Position numbers and translations under genes: made by a program. This document shows positions 43,248 through 53,995 of a stretch of 64,000 nt of DNA, one piece after another (position 1 is the first letter of the stretch; every line of letters begins with the position of its first letter). Origin of the DNA: JAJPHU01 sp035553375. Lineage in GTDB: Bacteria; Planctomycetota; Planctomycetia; Gemmatales; Gemmataceae. The notes under the pieces are model-generated. The model did not search any database. It was not told where the DNA came from and saw nothing but the letters and a program-made list of their open reading frames with translations. The stretch spans positions 5,281 to 69,280 of the forward strand of contig DATNCY010000278.1 in NCBI GenBank assembly GCA_035553375.1, read 5' to 3'.

Positions 43248-44804
43248 ATGACCGAACCATCGCGCTTCTTCCTGACAACCGCCATTGACTATCCCAATAG
43301 TCGGCCCCATATCGGCACCGCTTTCGAGAAGTTGGGCGCCGATGTGCAGGCGCGCTATCGCCGTATGCAAGGCTACGCGGTGTTCTTTCTCATGGGCAAT
43401 GACGAGAACACCGTCAAGGTCGCCAAGCGCGCCGCCGAACTGGGCGTGGAGCCGAAACCCTACTGCGATGACATGGCCGAGCAATTTCAGGAAGTTTGGC
43501 GCGCCCTGGCAATCAGCTACGACGACTTCATTCAGACGAGCGAAGCGCGCCATCACCAGGGCTGCCAAAAATTCATTCAGAAAGTGTACGACAACGGCTA
43601 TATCTACAAGGGCAATTACGAGGGCTGGTATTGCGACGGCTGCGAGAGCTTCAAGACGGAGAAGGATCTCGACGACAACCGGCGCTGTCCCATTCATCTG
43701 ACACCGGCCGTGCGCCGCGTCGAGCCGTGCCACTTCTTCGCGCTGTCGAAGTTTCAGGATCGTCTCATCCGCTTCTACGAAGAGAACCCCGATTTTATCC
43801 AACCGGAGAGCCGGCGCAATGAAGTCCTCAATCTGGTACAGACCGAGCTGCGCGATGTGAATATCACGCGCTCCGGGCAGAGTTGGGGCATCCGCGTTCC
43901 CTTCGATCCGGACTTCACCATCTGGGTATGGTTCGATGCGCTACTCAACTACATCACGGCCATCGGCTATGGCACGGATGAGGCGCGCTTTCAGAAATGG
44001 TGGCCAGCCCAACTGCATGTCATCGGCAAGGACATTACGCGCTTTCACTGCGCCCAGTGGCCGGCCATGTGCATGGCCGCAGGCATCGAACCGCCGCGCC
44101 GCGTGTTCGGACACGGTTTCGTCTACGACAAGGGTGGACGGAAGATCGGCAAATCGATGGACAATGTCGTCGAGCCGATGGACCTCATCACGAAGTTCAG
44201 CGCCGAGGCATTTCGCTTCTATTTCCTGCGTGAATGCCCTTTTCCCGGCGATGGGGAGTTTAGCTGGGAGCGTTTTGTCGAAGTGTGCAACGCGGACCTA
44301 GCCAATAATCTCGGCAATCTCTACAGCCGAGTCACGCGCTTGCTGAGCCAGAATTACAACTGCCATCTGGATGACACGGCCAAGCTGGAGCCGGGCGAAT
44401 TCTACACGGATACCGATGTCGAGACGATCGTCAAGCAGGTGCAGGAACACGTTGAGGCTTGCGAATACAGTCAAGCATTGCAACGCATTTGGCTCAAACT
44501 GCTCGATCCGGCCAATCAGTATCTGGAGCGAACCGAGCCGTGGAAGCTGGTCAAAACCGACAAAGCGGCGGTCAAACGTATTCTGTACGACATGGTCGAG
44601 CAGCTGCGCGGCGTGGCCATTTTGCTCAAGCCGTTCCTGCCGAGCATGGCGGAGACGATCTACACCAGTTTCAATTTCCGGCAATCGTGGGACAGCGTGC
44701 GCTATGAAGATGTCTGGTCGCATCCACGACAAACCGAAGACTTGCGGCTCGTGGCGGAGCTACCGGACGGCAAGGTGAAACCGCTATTTATGCGCATCGT
44801 TTGA
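43248..44804 (+). CDS. metG: Methionyl-tRNA synthetase
   Basis: 518-residue class I aminoacyl-tRNA synthetase. The class signature HIGH appears as PHIGTA (near residue 22). The zinc knuckle region has WYCDGCESFK and RRCPIH. The catalytic fold contains FTIWVWFDALLNYITAIGY and HVIGKDITRFHCAQWPA. The KMSKS loop is the variant RKIGKSMDNVV. The anticodon-binding domain follows (ADLANNLGNLYSRV). The C-terminal tRNA-binding appendix found in some MetRS enzymes is absent. It charges tRNA-Met for initiation and elongation. ATG 43248 is chosen over a GTG 18 bases upstream. Monocistronic. Confidence 0.93.
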   Translation: MTEPSRFFLTTAIDYPNSRPHIGTAFEKLGADVQARYRRMQGYAVFFLMGNDENTVKVAKRAAELGVEPKPYCDDMAEQFQEVWRALAISYDDFIQTSEARHHQGCQKFIQKVYDNGYIYKGNYEGWYCDGCESFKTEKDLDDNRRCPIHLTPAVRRVEPCHFFALSKFQDRLIRFYEENPDFIQPESRRNEVLNLVQTELRDVNITRSGQSWGIRVPFDPDFTIWVWFDALLNYITAIGYGTDEARFQKWWPAQLHVIGKDITRFHCAQWPAMCMAAGIEPPRRVFGHGFVYDKGGRKIGKSMDNVVEPMDLITKFSAEAFRFYFLRECPFPGDGEFSWERFVEVCNADLANNLGNLYSRVTRLLSQNYNCHLDDTAKLEPGEFYTDTDVETIVKQVQEHVEACEYSQALQRIWLKLLDPANQYLERTEPWKLVKTDKAAVKRILYDMVEQLRGVAILLKPFLPSMAETIYTSFNFRQSWDSVRYEDVWSHPRQTEDLRLVAELPDGKVKPLFMRIV

Positions 44805-44810
44805 CATAGA

Positions 44811-44883
44811 GCGAACGGCCAGCGGAAGCCGGCTGATATAGGCTGGTGGAGTCTAAACCAGCCGGCTTACGCCGGCCGTTCGC
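44811..44883. repeat. GCGAACGGCC-type imperfect palindrome before queC
   Basis: Two 25-bp arms, 44811-44835 and 44859-44883, are complementary at 23 of 25 positions. They occupy nearly all of the gap between metG and queC and end 16 bp before the queC ATG. Confidence 0.75.
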
Positions 44884-44899
44884 CAACGATAGGACCGAC

Positions 44900-45598
44900 A
44901 TGCAAGACAAACCCGCAGTCGTACTGCTGAGCGGCGGTCTCGATTCGGCGACGGCTTTGGCCATCGCTCATCGCGAGGGCTTCCGTTGCCATGCTCTGAC
45001 GATCGCCTACGGGCAGCGTCATGCCGCGGAATTGGAGGCGGCGCGCCGCGTGGCCGCGGCGCTAGGCGCGGTTGAGCAGCGTATTCTCGAACTGGATCTG
45101 CGTGCTTTCGGTGGCTCGGCCCTCACGGCCGACATTCCGGTACCGCACGATCGCTCTGCGGAAACAATGAGCGCGAACATTCCTATTACCTACGTTCCCG
45201 CTCGCAATACGGTGTTTCTCGCGCTCGCCTTGGCTTGGGCGGAAGTATTGGGGAGTTTTGACCTCTTTGTCGGCGTCAATGCAATTGACTTCAGCGGTTA
45301 TCCTGATTGTCGCCCTGAGTTTGTGGCCGCGTTCGAGCAACTGGCGAACCTGGCCACGAAAGCCGGTGTGGAGAAGAAGGGATGCTTCCGCATCCATACG
45401 CCGTTGATCCAACTCTCGAAGGCCGACATCATTCGCCTTGGTGTATCGCTGGGCGTCGATTATGGGCTGACGCATAGCTGTTACGATCCGGCTCCTGATG
45501 GCGCGGCTTGTGGCCGCTGCGATTCCTGTCAGTTGCGCCGCGCTGGTTTCGAGGCGGCAGGCATCTCCGATCCGACCCACTATTTCCCTCGTTCGTGA
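44900..45598 (+). CDS. queC: 7-cyano-7-deazaguanine synthase QueC
   Basis: 232-residue enzyme converting 7-carboxy-7-deazaguanine to preQ0 with ATP and ammonia, a step in queuosine and deazapurine biosynthesis. VVLLSGGLDSATALA (residues about 7-21) is the PP-loop. ITYVPARNTVFLALALAWAE and FVGVNAIDFSGYPDCRPEF are diagnostic. SCYDPAPDGAACGRCDSCQL supplies the four zinc cysteines. Other queuosine genes are not adjacent. ATG 44900 is taken because the upstream in-frame region is the palindromic repeat. Confidence 0.95.
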   Translation: MQDKPAVVLLSGGLDSATALAIAHREGFRCHALTIAYGQRHAAELEAARRVAAALGAVEQRILELDLRAFGGSALTADIPVPHDRSAETMSANIPITYVPARNTVFLALALAWAEVLGSFDLFVGVNAIDFSGYPDCRPEFVAAFEQLANLATKAGVEKKGCFRIHTPLIQLSKADIIRLGVSLGVDYGLTHSCYDPAPDGAACGRCDSCQLRRAGFEAAGISDPTHYFPRS

Positions 45599-45645
45599 GT
45601 TGGGTCATTTGGCGTCTTCCGGCTGGTCCGCATAGAGACTGTCTC

Positions 45646-45954
45646 CTAATCCCGCTGCTCAACTCCATCCGCCTCGACGCAGCAGCGCAACGCCGTCAGG
45701 AAGCGATCGGCGTCGTCGGCGGAGCGGATGTTCTCTTGCAGCGCGGCGCACGCTCCATGCACGCAGCACACCGAAGCGGCGTGTTCGCAGCGATCCATGC
45801 ACTCGGTTTTGACGATACAGAGCTTGTACGGAAGACCGGCTTCCTCGACTTGCTGTTTCAACCATTTGCCGGGTGAGTCGTCGCAAACGCGACGCCAGGC
45901 TTTGCGGCAATCCTTGCCCGTGCAAAGAAACACCGTCACGGATGTCTTGCTCAT
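45646..45954 (-). CDS. Thioredoxin-fold (2Fe-2S) ferredoxin
   Basis: 102-residue protein of the stand-alone (2Fe-2S) ferredoxin family with NuoE-like fold. VTVFLCTGKDCRKAW holds the first cysteine pair (about residues 11 and 16). Further cysteines occur in CIVKTECMDRCEHAASVCCV (46-65). It likely passes electrons to an unknown partner. It sits between queC (convergent) and glpD on the same strand, with a 39-bp gap to glpD. Confidence 0.72.
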   Translation of the reverse strand: MSKTSVTVFLCTGKDCRKAWRRVCDDSPGKWLKQQVEEAGLPYKLCIVKTECMDRCEHAASVCCVHGACAALQENIRSADDADRFLTALRCCVEADGVEQRD

Positions 45955-45993
45955 CGGCGGCTCGCCTCCCTCCGAGATGTTCCCAACTCCATT

Positions 45994-47520
<1,527 letters not shown>

Positions 47521-47619
47521 GCACGTTCTCCCGCGCGGCCGGTTTCGTCTTCCAAGAGTCTGGCCGGAAACATCGTAATCAAACGCCGCCGATCCGCCAA
47601 CCGCGACCTTCCCCACGCG

Positions 47620-47775
47620 ATGCCGATTCGATTTTCAGACGGTTCGGTGATCTTCGAGTGGCAAGACCCCGATGGCACGTACACGGAGGCCGAGATGGAT
47701 CGGCCGCTCCATGCCGAAATCATGTCGATCGAGCGGAGGAAGACCGCCAAGCACTGGGCCTTTCTCACCGAGTGA
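47620..47775 (+). CDS. Small hypothetical protein (51 residues)
   Basis: MPIRFSDGSVIFEWQDPDGT leads into a polar protein with several acidic residues and a terminal WAFLTE. It has no recognised domain. It lies in the gap between the divergent glpD and purA genes, and no clear ribosome site is seen. It might be a real small gene, given its plausible composition. Confidence 0.4.
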   Translation: MPIRFSDGSVIFEWQDPDGTYTEAEMDRPLHAEIMSIERRKTAKHWAFLTE

Positions 47776-47976
47776 AGAATCGTCAACGACGGAGTCCTGC
47801 AACCCGCAAGGAACGAGTTTTGATTGCCCTTGACTGCCCCTCGCGGGGCCGCTAGAAAAACAACCAGTCCCTTATTCCGTAAGGTCGTGTGACAGCCTGT
47901 GGCCAGTTGGTCTCAGGCATTTTTTATGTTCGCCCAGGATCTAAAATCTCCTCATGTGGGAGGTAGGTGGAAGCCA

Positions 47977-49269
47977 ATGCCCTGCACCTGTGTCGTCGGT
48001 CTGCAATGGGGCGACGAGGCGAAAGGGAAAATTGTCGATCTGCTCACCGACGATCACGCTTTCGTGGTTCGTTATAATGGTGGGGCCAACGCCGGCCATA
48101 CCGTCGTCAGTGGCAATCAGACGTTCAAACTCTCGCTCCTTCCTACGGGAGTCTTGCGCCCCAACGTCCGCGCGGTCATCGGCAACGGTGTCGTGGTCTA
48201 TCCGCCGCGTTTCCTCGAAGAAACCGCCAATCTGCGCCAGGCCGGCATCACCATTAGTGACAATCTCGTTGTCAGCGGTCACGCTCATGTCATCTTTCCC
48301 TATCACCTCGAAGAAGAACGTCTCAACGAGGGAACGAGCGGCAAAGGCATCGGCACAACCGGGCGCGGTATCGGTCCCTGCTATCAAGACAAGGTCGGCC
48401 GGCAATTCGCCGTGCGTCTTGGTGAGTTGCTCTACCCCGATCATCTGCGCGAGCGTCTCGGCCCCATTGTGGAGCGCAAAAATCGTGTTTTGCGCGCCCT
48501 CGGCGCGGATGCCGGGCAATTCGATGTCGAGACGATTTGCCGAGATTATCTCCAGTGCATGGAGCAGATTCGCCCGCATGTCATGGATACGACGCATCTC
48601 TTGCATGAAGCGGTGCGCAAAGGACAGGGCATTCTCTTTGAGGCCGCCCAGGGCAGTCTGCTCGACGTGGATCATGGCACGTATCCGTATGTGACCAGTT
48701 CCAACAGTTCGACGGCGGGCGTGTGGAGTGGTTCGGGGGTATCGGCGCGGAAACTGGATCGCGTTGTTGGCGTCATCAAGGCGTATTCCACGCGCGTCGG
48801 TCGCGGTCCCTTCCCGACCGAGTTGGATGATGGGCCGGACGGCATTGGCGAACGCATCCGGCGTACCGGCCGCGAGTATGGCACTGTCACCGGCCGGCCG
48901 CGTCGTTGCGGGTGGTTCGACGCCGTCGCCGTGCGCTATACCGCGACGCTCAACGGTGCCGATGAACTGGCCCTCATGCTTCTCGATGTACTCAGCGAGT
49001 TGGACGAAATTCGCATCGCCGTCGCCTACGAGGTGGATGGCCAACGTCTCGACCATTTCCCCGCGGATGCGTTCCTGCTTGAGCGCTGCCGTCCGGTCTA
49101 CGAAACGCTGCCGGGCTGGAAAAAAGATGTGTGCGGCGCGCGCAGCCTTGCGGATCTGCCCGCCGCCGCGCGGCGCTATGTCGATCGTCTCGCCGAATTG
49201 CTCGGTCTGCCCGTAACGATCATCTCAGTAGGCCCGGATCGGACACAGACGATCTTCACAAAAGGATGA
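47977..49269 (+). CDS. purA: Adenylosuccinate synthetase
   Basis: 430-residue enzyme of AMP synthesis joining IMP and aspartate with GTP. VVGLQWGDEAKGKIVDLLTD (near the start) is the GTP-binding signature, with WGDEAKGKI giving the catalytic aspartate. YNGGANAGHTVV and GIGTTGRGIGPCYQDKVGR follow. The last 80 residues carry the aspartate-binding segment with conserved arginines (KAYSTRVGRGPFPTEL). A GTGGGAGGT ribosome-like site precedes ATG 47977. Complete length. Confidence 0.95.
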   Translation: MPCTCVVGLQWGDEAKGKIVDLLTDDHAFVVRYNGGANAGHTVVSGNQTFKLSLLPTGVLRPNVRAVIGNGVVVYPPRFLEETANLRQAGITISDNLVVSGHAHVIFPYHLEEERLNEGTSGKGIGTTGRGIGPCYQDKVGRQFAVRLGELLYPDHLRERLGPIVERKNRVLRALGADAGQFDVETICRDYLQCMEQIRPHVMDTTHLLHEAVRKGQGILFEAAQGSLLDVDHGTYPYVTSSNSSTAGVWSGSGVSARKLDRVVGVIKAYSTRVGRGPFPTELDDGPDGIGERIRRTGREYGTVTGRPRRCGWFDAVAVRYTATLNGADELALMLLDVLSELDEIRIAVAYEVDGQRLDHFPADAFLLERCRPVYETLPGWKKDVCGARSLADLPAAARRYVDRLAELLGLPVTIISVGPDRTQTIFTKG

Positions 49270-49270
49270 G

Positions 49271-49384
49271 TTTTCAGTTTTCAGTGTTCAGTATTCAGTG
49301 TTCAGTAACAACCACTGAACACTGAAAACTGAATACTGAATACTGAACACTGAAAACTGAACACTGAAAACTGAACACTGAAAA
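49271..49384. repeat. Inverted array of heptanucleotide repeats (NNTTCAG / CTGAANA)
   Basis: Five tandem heptamers ending TTCAG (49271-49305), a 9-base spacer, then ten tandem heptamers CTGAANA with N = A, C or T (49315-49384). The two arms are largely complementary and could pair into a long hairpin. It fills the purA-uppS gap and ends 10 bp before the uppS GTG. Confidence 0.85.
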
Positions 49385-49394
49385 CTATGATGGT

Positions 49395-50183
49395 GTGACC
49401 TTGCCCACCCCGTCCACGAAGTCGAAATCACCGGACGCCCTGCGGCGCTTGGCCGAGGCCGGACTGAAGCCGGAACGATTGCCGGACCATATTGCCATCA
49501 TCATGGATGGTAATGGACGCTGGGCGCAACAACGCGGTCTGCCACGCATTGAGGGACATGCGCGCGGCGCGCACAGCGTTCGCGCCACCGTGGAAGAATG
49601 CTGCCGGCTGGGGATTGGCCAACTGACCCTTTACTGTCTCAGCAGCGAAAACTGGAAACGGCCGCAGACGGAACTCGATTTCCTCATGAGACTGCTTGAG
49701 CAGTATCTCATTGATGAACGCCGGGAGATTCTCGATCAAAACATCCGTTTCAGCACCATTGGCCGCCGCACGGACCTGCCGGACAACGTCCTGCGCGAGA
49801 TCGATGAGAACATTCGGCTCAGTCAGGACAACACCGGCATGGCCCTCTGTTTGGCCATCAATTACGGTGGACGCACCGAATTGATCGATGCCGTGCGCGA
49901 GGTCGCGCAACAAGTGTGCGAGGGCACGCTGGCACTGGACGCCATTGATGAGGCCGTCATGAACAATGCGCTGTACACGGCGGGCATGCCCGATCCGGAC
50001 TTGCTCATCCGCACGGCCGGCGAGATGCGTGTCAGTAATTTTCTGCTGTGGCAAATCTCTTACGCGGAATTGTGGGTAACGGATCGGTGTTGGCCGGACT
50101 TCGATTCGGCGACACTACACCAGGCGCTGCGCGATTACGCCGCTCGCGAACGACGGTTCGGCGGCATCCCCACGGACGACTAG
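49395..50183 (+). CDS. uppS: Undecaprenyl pyrophosphate synthase
   Basis: 262-residue cis-prenyltransferase making the C55 carrier lipid for cell-envelope polymers. IAIIMDGNGRWAQQRGLPRI (residues about 34-53) is the catalytic loop with Asp-Gly-Asn-Gly-Arg. EGHARGAHSVR and LYCLSSENWKRP follow. RTAGEMRVSNFLLWQ is the other family block. A short leader of about 30 residues precedes the core. The GTG start is preceded by a heptamer array, not by a clear ribosome site. It heads uppS-cdsA (15-bp gap). Confidence 0.92.
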   Translation: MTLPTPSTKSKSPDALRRLAEAGLKPERLPDHIAIIMDGNGRWAQQRGLPRIEGHARGAHSVRATVEECCRLGIGQLTLYCLSSENWKRPQTELDFLMRLLEQYLIDERREILDQNIRFSTIGRRTDLPDNVLREIDENIRLSQDNTGMALCLAINYGGRTELIDAVREVAQQVCEGTLALDAIDEAVMNNALYTAGMPDPDLLIRTAGEMRVSNFLLWQISYAELWVTDRCWPDFDSATLHQALRDYAARERRFGGIPTDD

Positions 50184-50198
50184 CCCCGGATCGTTTCC

Positions 50199-51077
50199 AT
50201 GCTGAAAACGCGGCTGTGGATGGGAGCCATTCTGATCGCGCTGGTGATGTGCGTTCTGCTATTCGATCCGGGACCGTACTATCCTTTTCTCTTTTTGCTG
50301 ATGATCTTCCTCGCCGTGGTCGGCAGCGTGGAACTCCATCATCTCATTGGCGCCGCCCACGGTTTGTCGGCCTGGCTAAGCGGTGCTGCCGTGCTAGTCG
50401 TCTTGCTGGCTAATTGGCCGGCGCACTTGTGGCCGGAACTTCTCGGTGGCGATCCCTGGCCCATCGTCCTCGGCGCATTCACGGCGGTTGTGCTGATTGC
50501 TTTTCTCGTGGAGATGGCCGTCTTTCATCCGGCCGCGCTGGATGCAGTGTCTTCGCCAACGGGCGGCGGGGCCGTGGTGATTCGCATGGCTCTGTTGGTG
50601 TGGATGACCGCGTATCTGGGGCTATTGCCTAGCTTCCTTGCCCAACTTCGCTGGATCGACGATGCGCAAACGTATAAGCCCGTGGCCGCGCTCGCGCTGG
50701 CGATCTTCGTGCCCAAATGCTGTGATATTGGGGCGTATTTCACGGGCCGGTTGCTTGGCCGCCATCCCATGTCGCCGATACTCAGCCCGAAAAAGACGTG
50801 GGAAGGGCTGATCGGTGGACTGGTCTTGTCAGCGGTCGTCGCGGTCGCTATTAACCGCCGCCTGTCCGTGCTGCGAGGCGGCGATTGGTCCGCGGCCGGC
50901 TTCGGCTTGGCTGTGGGTGGAATCGGCGCTCTAGGAGATTTGGCGGAATCGTTAATCAAGCGCGATTGCCGGCGCAAGGACGCCTCGCAGGTTGTCCCCG
51001 GCTTCGGCGGTGTGCTTGACGTGGTCGATTCCATCGTCTTCGCTGCGCCCCTTGCCTATTGCTGGATGCGCTGGTGA
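50199..51077 (+). CDS. cdsA: Phosphatidate cytidylyltransferase
   Basis: 292-residue polytopic membrane enzyme making CDP-diacylglycerol for phospholipids. The C-terminal block contains the family signature: DIGAYFTGRLLGRHPMSPIL, SPKKTWEGLIGGL, then LGDLAESLIKRDCRRKDASQ and GFGGVLDVVDS. The first 200 residues hold six or so transmembrane helices. It is cotranscribed with uppS, a frequent pairing. The start has no strong Shine-Dalgarno sequence. Confidence 0.93.
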   Translation: MLKTRLWMGAILIALVMCVLLFDPGPYYPFLFLLMIFLAVVGSVELHHLIGAAHGLSAWLSGAAVLVVLLANWPAHLWPELLGGDPWPIVLGAFTAVVLIAFLVEMAVFHPAALDAVSSPTGGGAVVIRMALLVWMTAYLGLLPSFLAQLRWIDDAQTYKPVAALALAIFVPKCCDIGAYFTGRLLGRHPMSPILSPKKTWEGLIGGLVLSAVVAVAINRRLSVLRGGDWSAAGFGLAVGGIGALGDLAESLIKRDCRRKDASQVVPGFGGVLDVVDSIVFAAPLAYCWMRW

Positions 51078-51144
51078 GTGAACTCGTCTTGTACTTCTCG
51101 TGTCGATGGGATAACCGACCCGTAGTTCTACCCCGGACCCGAAG

Positions 51145-52104
51145 ATGAGCGAAGTAACCATCACACTGGACAGCCGCGATGAGGCGCTGTTGCTGTTTGG
51201 CAGCCGCGACCAGTATTTGCGCGAAATCCGCACGCAACTGGGCATGCAACAGTTGGTCGGTCGCGGCGATCAGCTTTTACTCAAGGGCACCGACGAACAA
51301 CTCGCCCTGGCCGAGCGCGTTTTCGGTCAGTTACGTCAGATGCTGCGCCAGCAGGGCAGTCTCTCCAGCGAGGATGTTAAGACAGTGCTTGAAGTGGTGA
51401 TGCAAGGCGGCGAGCGCATCGGCACGCAGCCGCAGAAGTCCGCCGAGGGCGGCAGTCGCTTCGTTCGGCCGCGCACCGATGGTCAGGCTCGCTACGTCCG
51501 CGCCATGCGCGATCACGATTTGACCATCTGCGTAGGTCCGGCCGGCACCGGCAAGACGTTCTTGGCGGTCGGCATGGCCGTCAGTATGTTGCGTCAATCA
51601 TCGGTCAAGAAAATCGTCCTGGTACGGCCGGCGGTCGAGGCGGGAGAACGTCTCGGCTTTCTGCCCGGCGACATCGCCGCCAAGGTCAATCCTTACCTGC
51701 GCCCGCTCTTCGACGCGCTCAACGACATGATGGAGTCGGAGCAGGTCAAGCGCTACATGGAAAATGACATTATTGAGATCGTTCCTCTCGCCTTTATGCG
51801 CGGCCGCACGCTCAACCAGGCCGTCATCATTCTCGACGAGGGGCAAAACACCACCGTGCCGCAGATGAAGATGTTCCTGACGCGCATGGGTAACGGCTCC
51901 AAGATCATCGTCACCGGCGACGTTACCCAGGTAGACTTGCCCAAGCAAACGCGCAGCGGCTTGACCGACGCCGTTCACCGGCTGCGCGACATCGACCGCA
52001 TCGCTCTCGTCTATCTCGACGAGAACGATATTGTACGCAACCCATTAGTTCAGCAAATCCTGCGGGCCTACGAAGATGAACGGCCCCGCAAAAAAAAGGA
52101 GTAG
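51145..52104 (+). CDS. phoH: PhoH-family ATPase
   Basis: 319-residue PhoH/YbeZ-type P-loop protein linked to RNA metabolism and phosphate stress. An N-terminal KH-like region (LFGSRDQYLREIRTQLGMQ) precedes the ATPase. Walker A is VGPAGTGKTFLAVGMAVSM (residues about 131-149). Walker B is AVIILDEGQNTTVPQMKMFL, and TGDVTQVDLP follows. In many bacteria phoH and pgpH precede ybeY; here phoH is directly before the pgpH-like gene, separated by a heptamer array. Confidence 0.93.
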   Translation: MSEVTITLDSRDEALLLFGSRDQYLREIRTQLGMQQLVGRGDQLLLKGTDEQLALAERVFGQLRQMLRQQGSLSSEDVKTVLEVVMQGGERIGTQPQKSAEGGSRFVRPRTDGQARYVRAMRDHDLTICVGPAGTGKTFLAVGMAVSMLRQSSVKKIVLVRPAVEAGERLGFLPGDIAAKVNPYLRPLFDALNDMMESEQVKRYMENDIIEIVPLAFMRGRTLNQAVIILDEGQNTTVPQMKMFLTRMGNGSKIIVTGDVTQVDLPKQTRSGLTDAVHRLRDIDRIALVYLDENDIVRNPLVQQILRAYEDERPRKKKE

Positions 52105-52188
52105 TGGTTAGTGGTTAGTGGTTAGTGGTTAGTAAAGATAATTTCTTTACTAACCACTAACCACTAACCACTAATCACTAATCACTAC
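52105..52188. repeat. Inverted array of heptanucleotide repeats (TGGTTAG / CTAACCA)
   Basis: Four TGGTTAG heptamers (52105-52132) start right at the phoH stop, which itself supplies the preceding TAG. A small AGTAAAG/CTTTACT stem with an AT-rich loop follows, then CTAACCA three times, CTAATCA twice and CTAC (52150-52188). The arms pair almost perfectly into one long hairpin, whose end is 2 bp from the next ATG. It replaces any visible ribosome binding site. Confidence 0.9.
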
Positions 52189-52190
52189 GT

Positions 52191-53987
52191 ATGTTTGGTC
52201 CCTTCAAAAAGCCTTCGCGGCTGAGCCAATGGGATGGCCGACGCCGCTCTTCGCGCAGTGACGATCCCGTCCTGCCGCAGTTATTTTGTCGTGCGGTGCT
52301 GCTCCGCCTGGGGGCGGTGCTGTTGACCGTACTCGGCGCGACGTATCTGGCGCACGACTGGGGCGGCTTGATGTCGTACCGCGTCGGCGAGGTACGGCCC
52401 TACGATTTGCGCGCCCGCGTCTACTTCGAGGTGGTGGACGAGGAAGAGACGGCGCGCAAACGCGATGAGGCTGTGCAAGCGCTGCCGGTCGAACAGCAGC
52501 GCGATCACAAAGCCTGCGAATCGGTGCGCAAGAACGTACTCCCCGTGGTCAAACCCTTCCCGCCCGGCACGCTCTTGGTCGAACGTGATTTCGCCATCAC
52601 CGATAGCCAGTACGAATTGCTGCAAGCGGAGACGCACGCTTTTTGGCAGAGTCAGGGGCAGGCCCGTCTCGTCGGTCGTAGTGTGTCCATCTTCCTCGTG
52701 TTCACGCTGCTGGCGTTGCTCGTCATCCTCTACGTCATTCGCTTTCAAGAAGGATTGGCTTCGAGCCTTCATAAAATCGTCGGCGTCTGCGCTCTCGTGC
52801 TGCTGACCCTGGTGCTGGGGCTATTCCTGTGTCCGGTCTGCTGGCATGCGGTGTTGATTCCGCTGACCGTGACCGCGCTCATTCTAACCATCGCTTACAA
52901 TCCGCCGTTCGCGCTGCTCATGTCGTTGAGCCTGACCCTGGCAATGATCGTCACGCTGGGCGGATCGCTGAGCGATCTCTTAGTGGCGATGGGCGGGCAG
53001 GCGACGGCCATCTTGACCTTGCGCAACGTCCGCACACGGACGCGACTCGTCGAAATTGGCGTCATCGCCGGCGTTGCCTATCTCGCCATGACGGTGGCCA
53101 CGGAACTGTATTCCGGTCAGACCTGGAGTTTGATCGTGTCGGATTCGGCTTGGGCATTGGTATGGGGTACACTGGCCGGCTTCCTCGTCAGCGGTCTGTT
53201 GCCGCTGGTCGAGCGTCTGTTCGCCATTATCACCGATGTGAGTTTGCTCGAATTGGGCGATGGTTCGCATCCGCTCTTACAAGAATTGGTACGCCGCGCT
53301 CCCGGCACCTACACGCACAGCATGACGGTGGCGACCCTGGCCGAGCCGTGCGCCGAAGCCATTGGTGCCAATCCGCTGTTGGCTCGCGTCGGCAGCTATT
53401 TCCACGACATCGGCAAGATGCTCAAGCCACAGTATTTCATCGAGAATCAGACCGGCGAAAATCGTCACGATTCGCTGGAACCGGCCCTGAGTACGCTCAT
53501 CATCATCGGCCACGTCAAGGATGGCGTCGCGCTCGCCGAGCAGTATCGCCTACCGCGACCCATCATCGAATTCATTCAGCAACATCATGGGACAACGCTG
53601 GTCGAGTATTTCTATCGCGAGGCGCTGCGCATCCACGAAAGCCAGTGCAATACGCCGGCGCGCATGGATGGCCAGCCGCATCCGCTCGAACCGACCTTCC
53701 GTTATCCCGGTCCGAAGCCGCAAAACCGCGAAAACGGCATTGTCATGCTGTCCGACGCGGTCGAAAGCTCTAGCCGCGCGCTGTCGGTGCCCACGCCCGG
53801 CAGCCTGCGCAAGCTCGTTCACGATTTACTGATGAAACGCCTCCTTGATGGCCAATTCGAAGAGAGCGGCTTGACGCTGACGGAACTGCACATTGTCGAG
53901 GAGACACTGTGCAAGGGACTTATCGCGCTGTATCACTCGCGGATCAAGTATCCCGAGGCGGCGACGAACGAACGACGAGCATCGTAG
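52191..53987 (+). CDS. PgpH-like 7TM-HD domain phosphodiesterase
   Basis: 598-residue membrane protein of the 7TMR-HD family that degrades cyclic di-AMP in other bacteria. An N-terminal helix and extracytoplasmic region (residues about 40-155) precede seven hydrophobic segments (about 160-345). The cytoplasmic HD domain starts after RRAPGTYTHSMTVATLAEPC and contains SYFHDIGKMLKPQYFIENQ, with the HD pair followed by HDIG. HHGTTLVEYFYREAL supplies further metal ligands. It is shorter in the external part than many PgpH proteins. ATG 52191 is 2 bp after a heptamer hairpin. Confidence 0.85.
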   Translation: MFGPFKKPSRLSQWDGRRRSSRSDDPVLPQLFCRAVLLRLGAVLLTVLGATYLAHDWGGLMSYRVGEVRPYDLRARVYFEVVDEEETARKRDEAVQALPVEQQRDHKACESVRKNVLPVVKPFPPGTLLVERDFAITDSQYELLQAETHAFWQSQGQARLVGRSVSIFLVFTLLALLVILYVIRFQEGLASSLHKIVGVCALVLLTLVLGLFLCPVCWHAVLIPLTVTALILTIAYNPPFALLMSLSLTLAMIVTLGGSLSDLLVAMGGQATAILTLRNVRTRTRLVEIGVIAGVAYLAMTVATELYSGQTWSLIVSDSAWALVWGTLAGFLVSGLLPLVERLFAIITDVSLLELGDGSHPLLQELVRRAPGTYTHSMTVATLAEPCAEAIGANPLLARVGSYFHDIGKMLKPQYFIENQTGENRHDSLEPALSTLIIIGHVKDGVALAEQYRLPRPIIEFIQQHHGTTLVEYFYREALRIHESQCNTPARMDGQPHPLEPTFRYPGPKPQNRENGIVMLSDAVESSSRALSVPTPGSLRKLVHDLLMKRLLDGQFEESGLTLTELHIVEETLCKGLIALYHSRIKYPEAATNERRAS

Positions 53988-53995
53988 CGGATCGT

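Noticed and set aside
47941..49056. Long minus-strand open frame opposite purA
   Set aside because: Antisense shadow of purA, which has complete family motifs.
49271..49384. Heptamer array considered as a CRISPR or iteron origin
   Set aside because: Units are 7 bp with no spacers and are inverted in two halves, unlike CRISPR repeats, and no initiator gene is adjacent.
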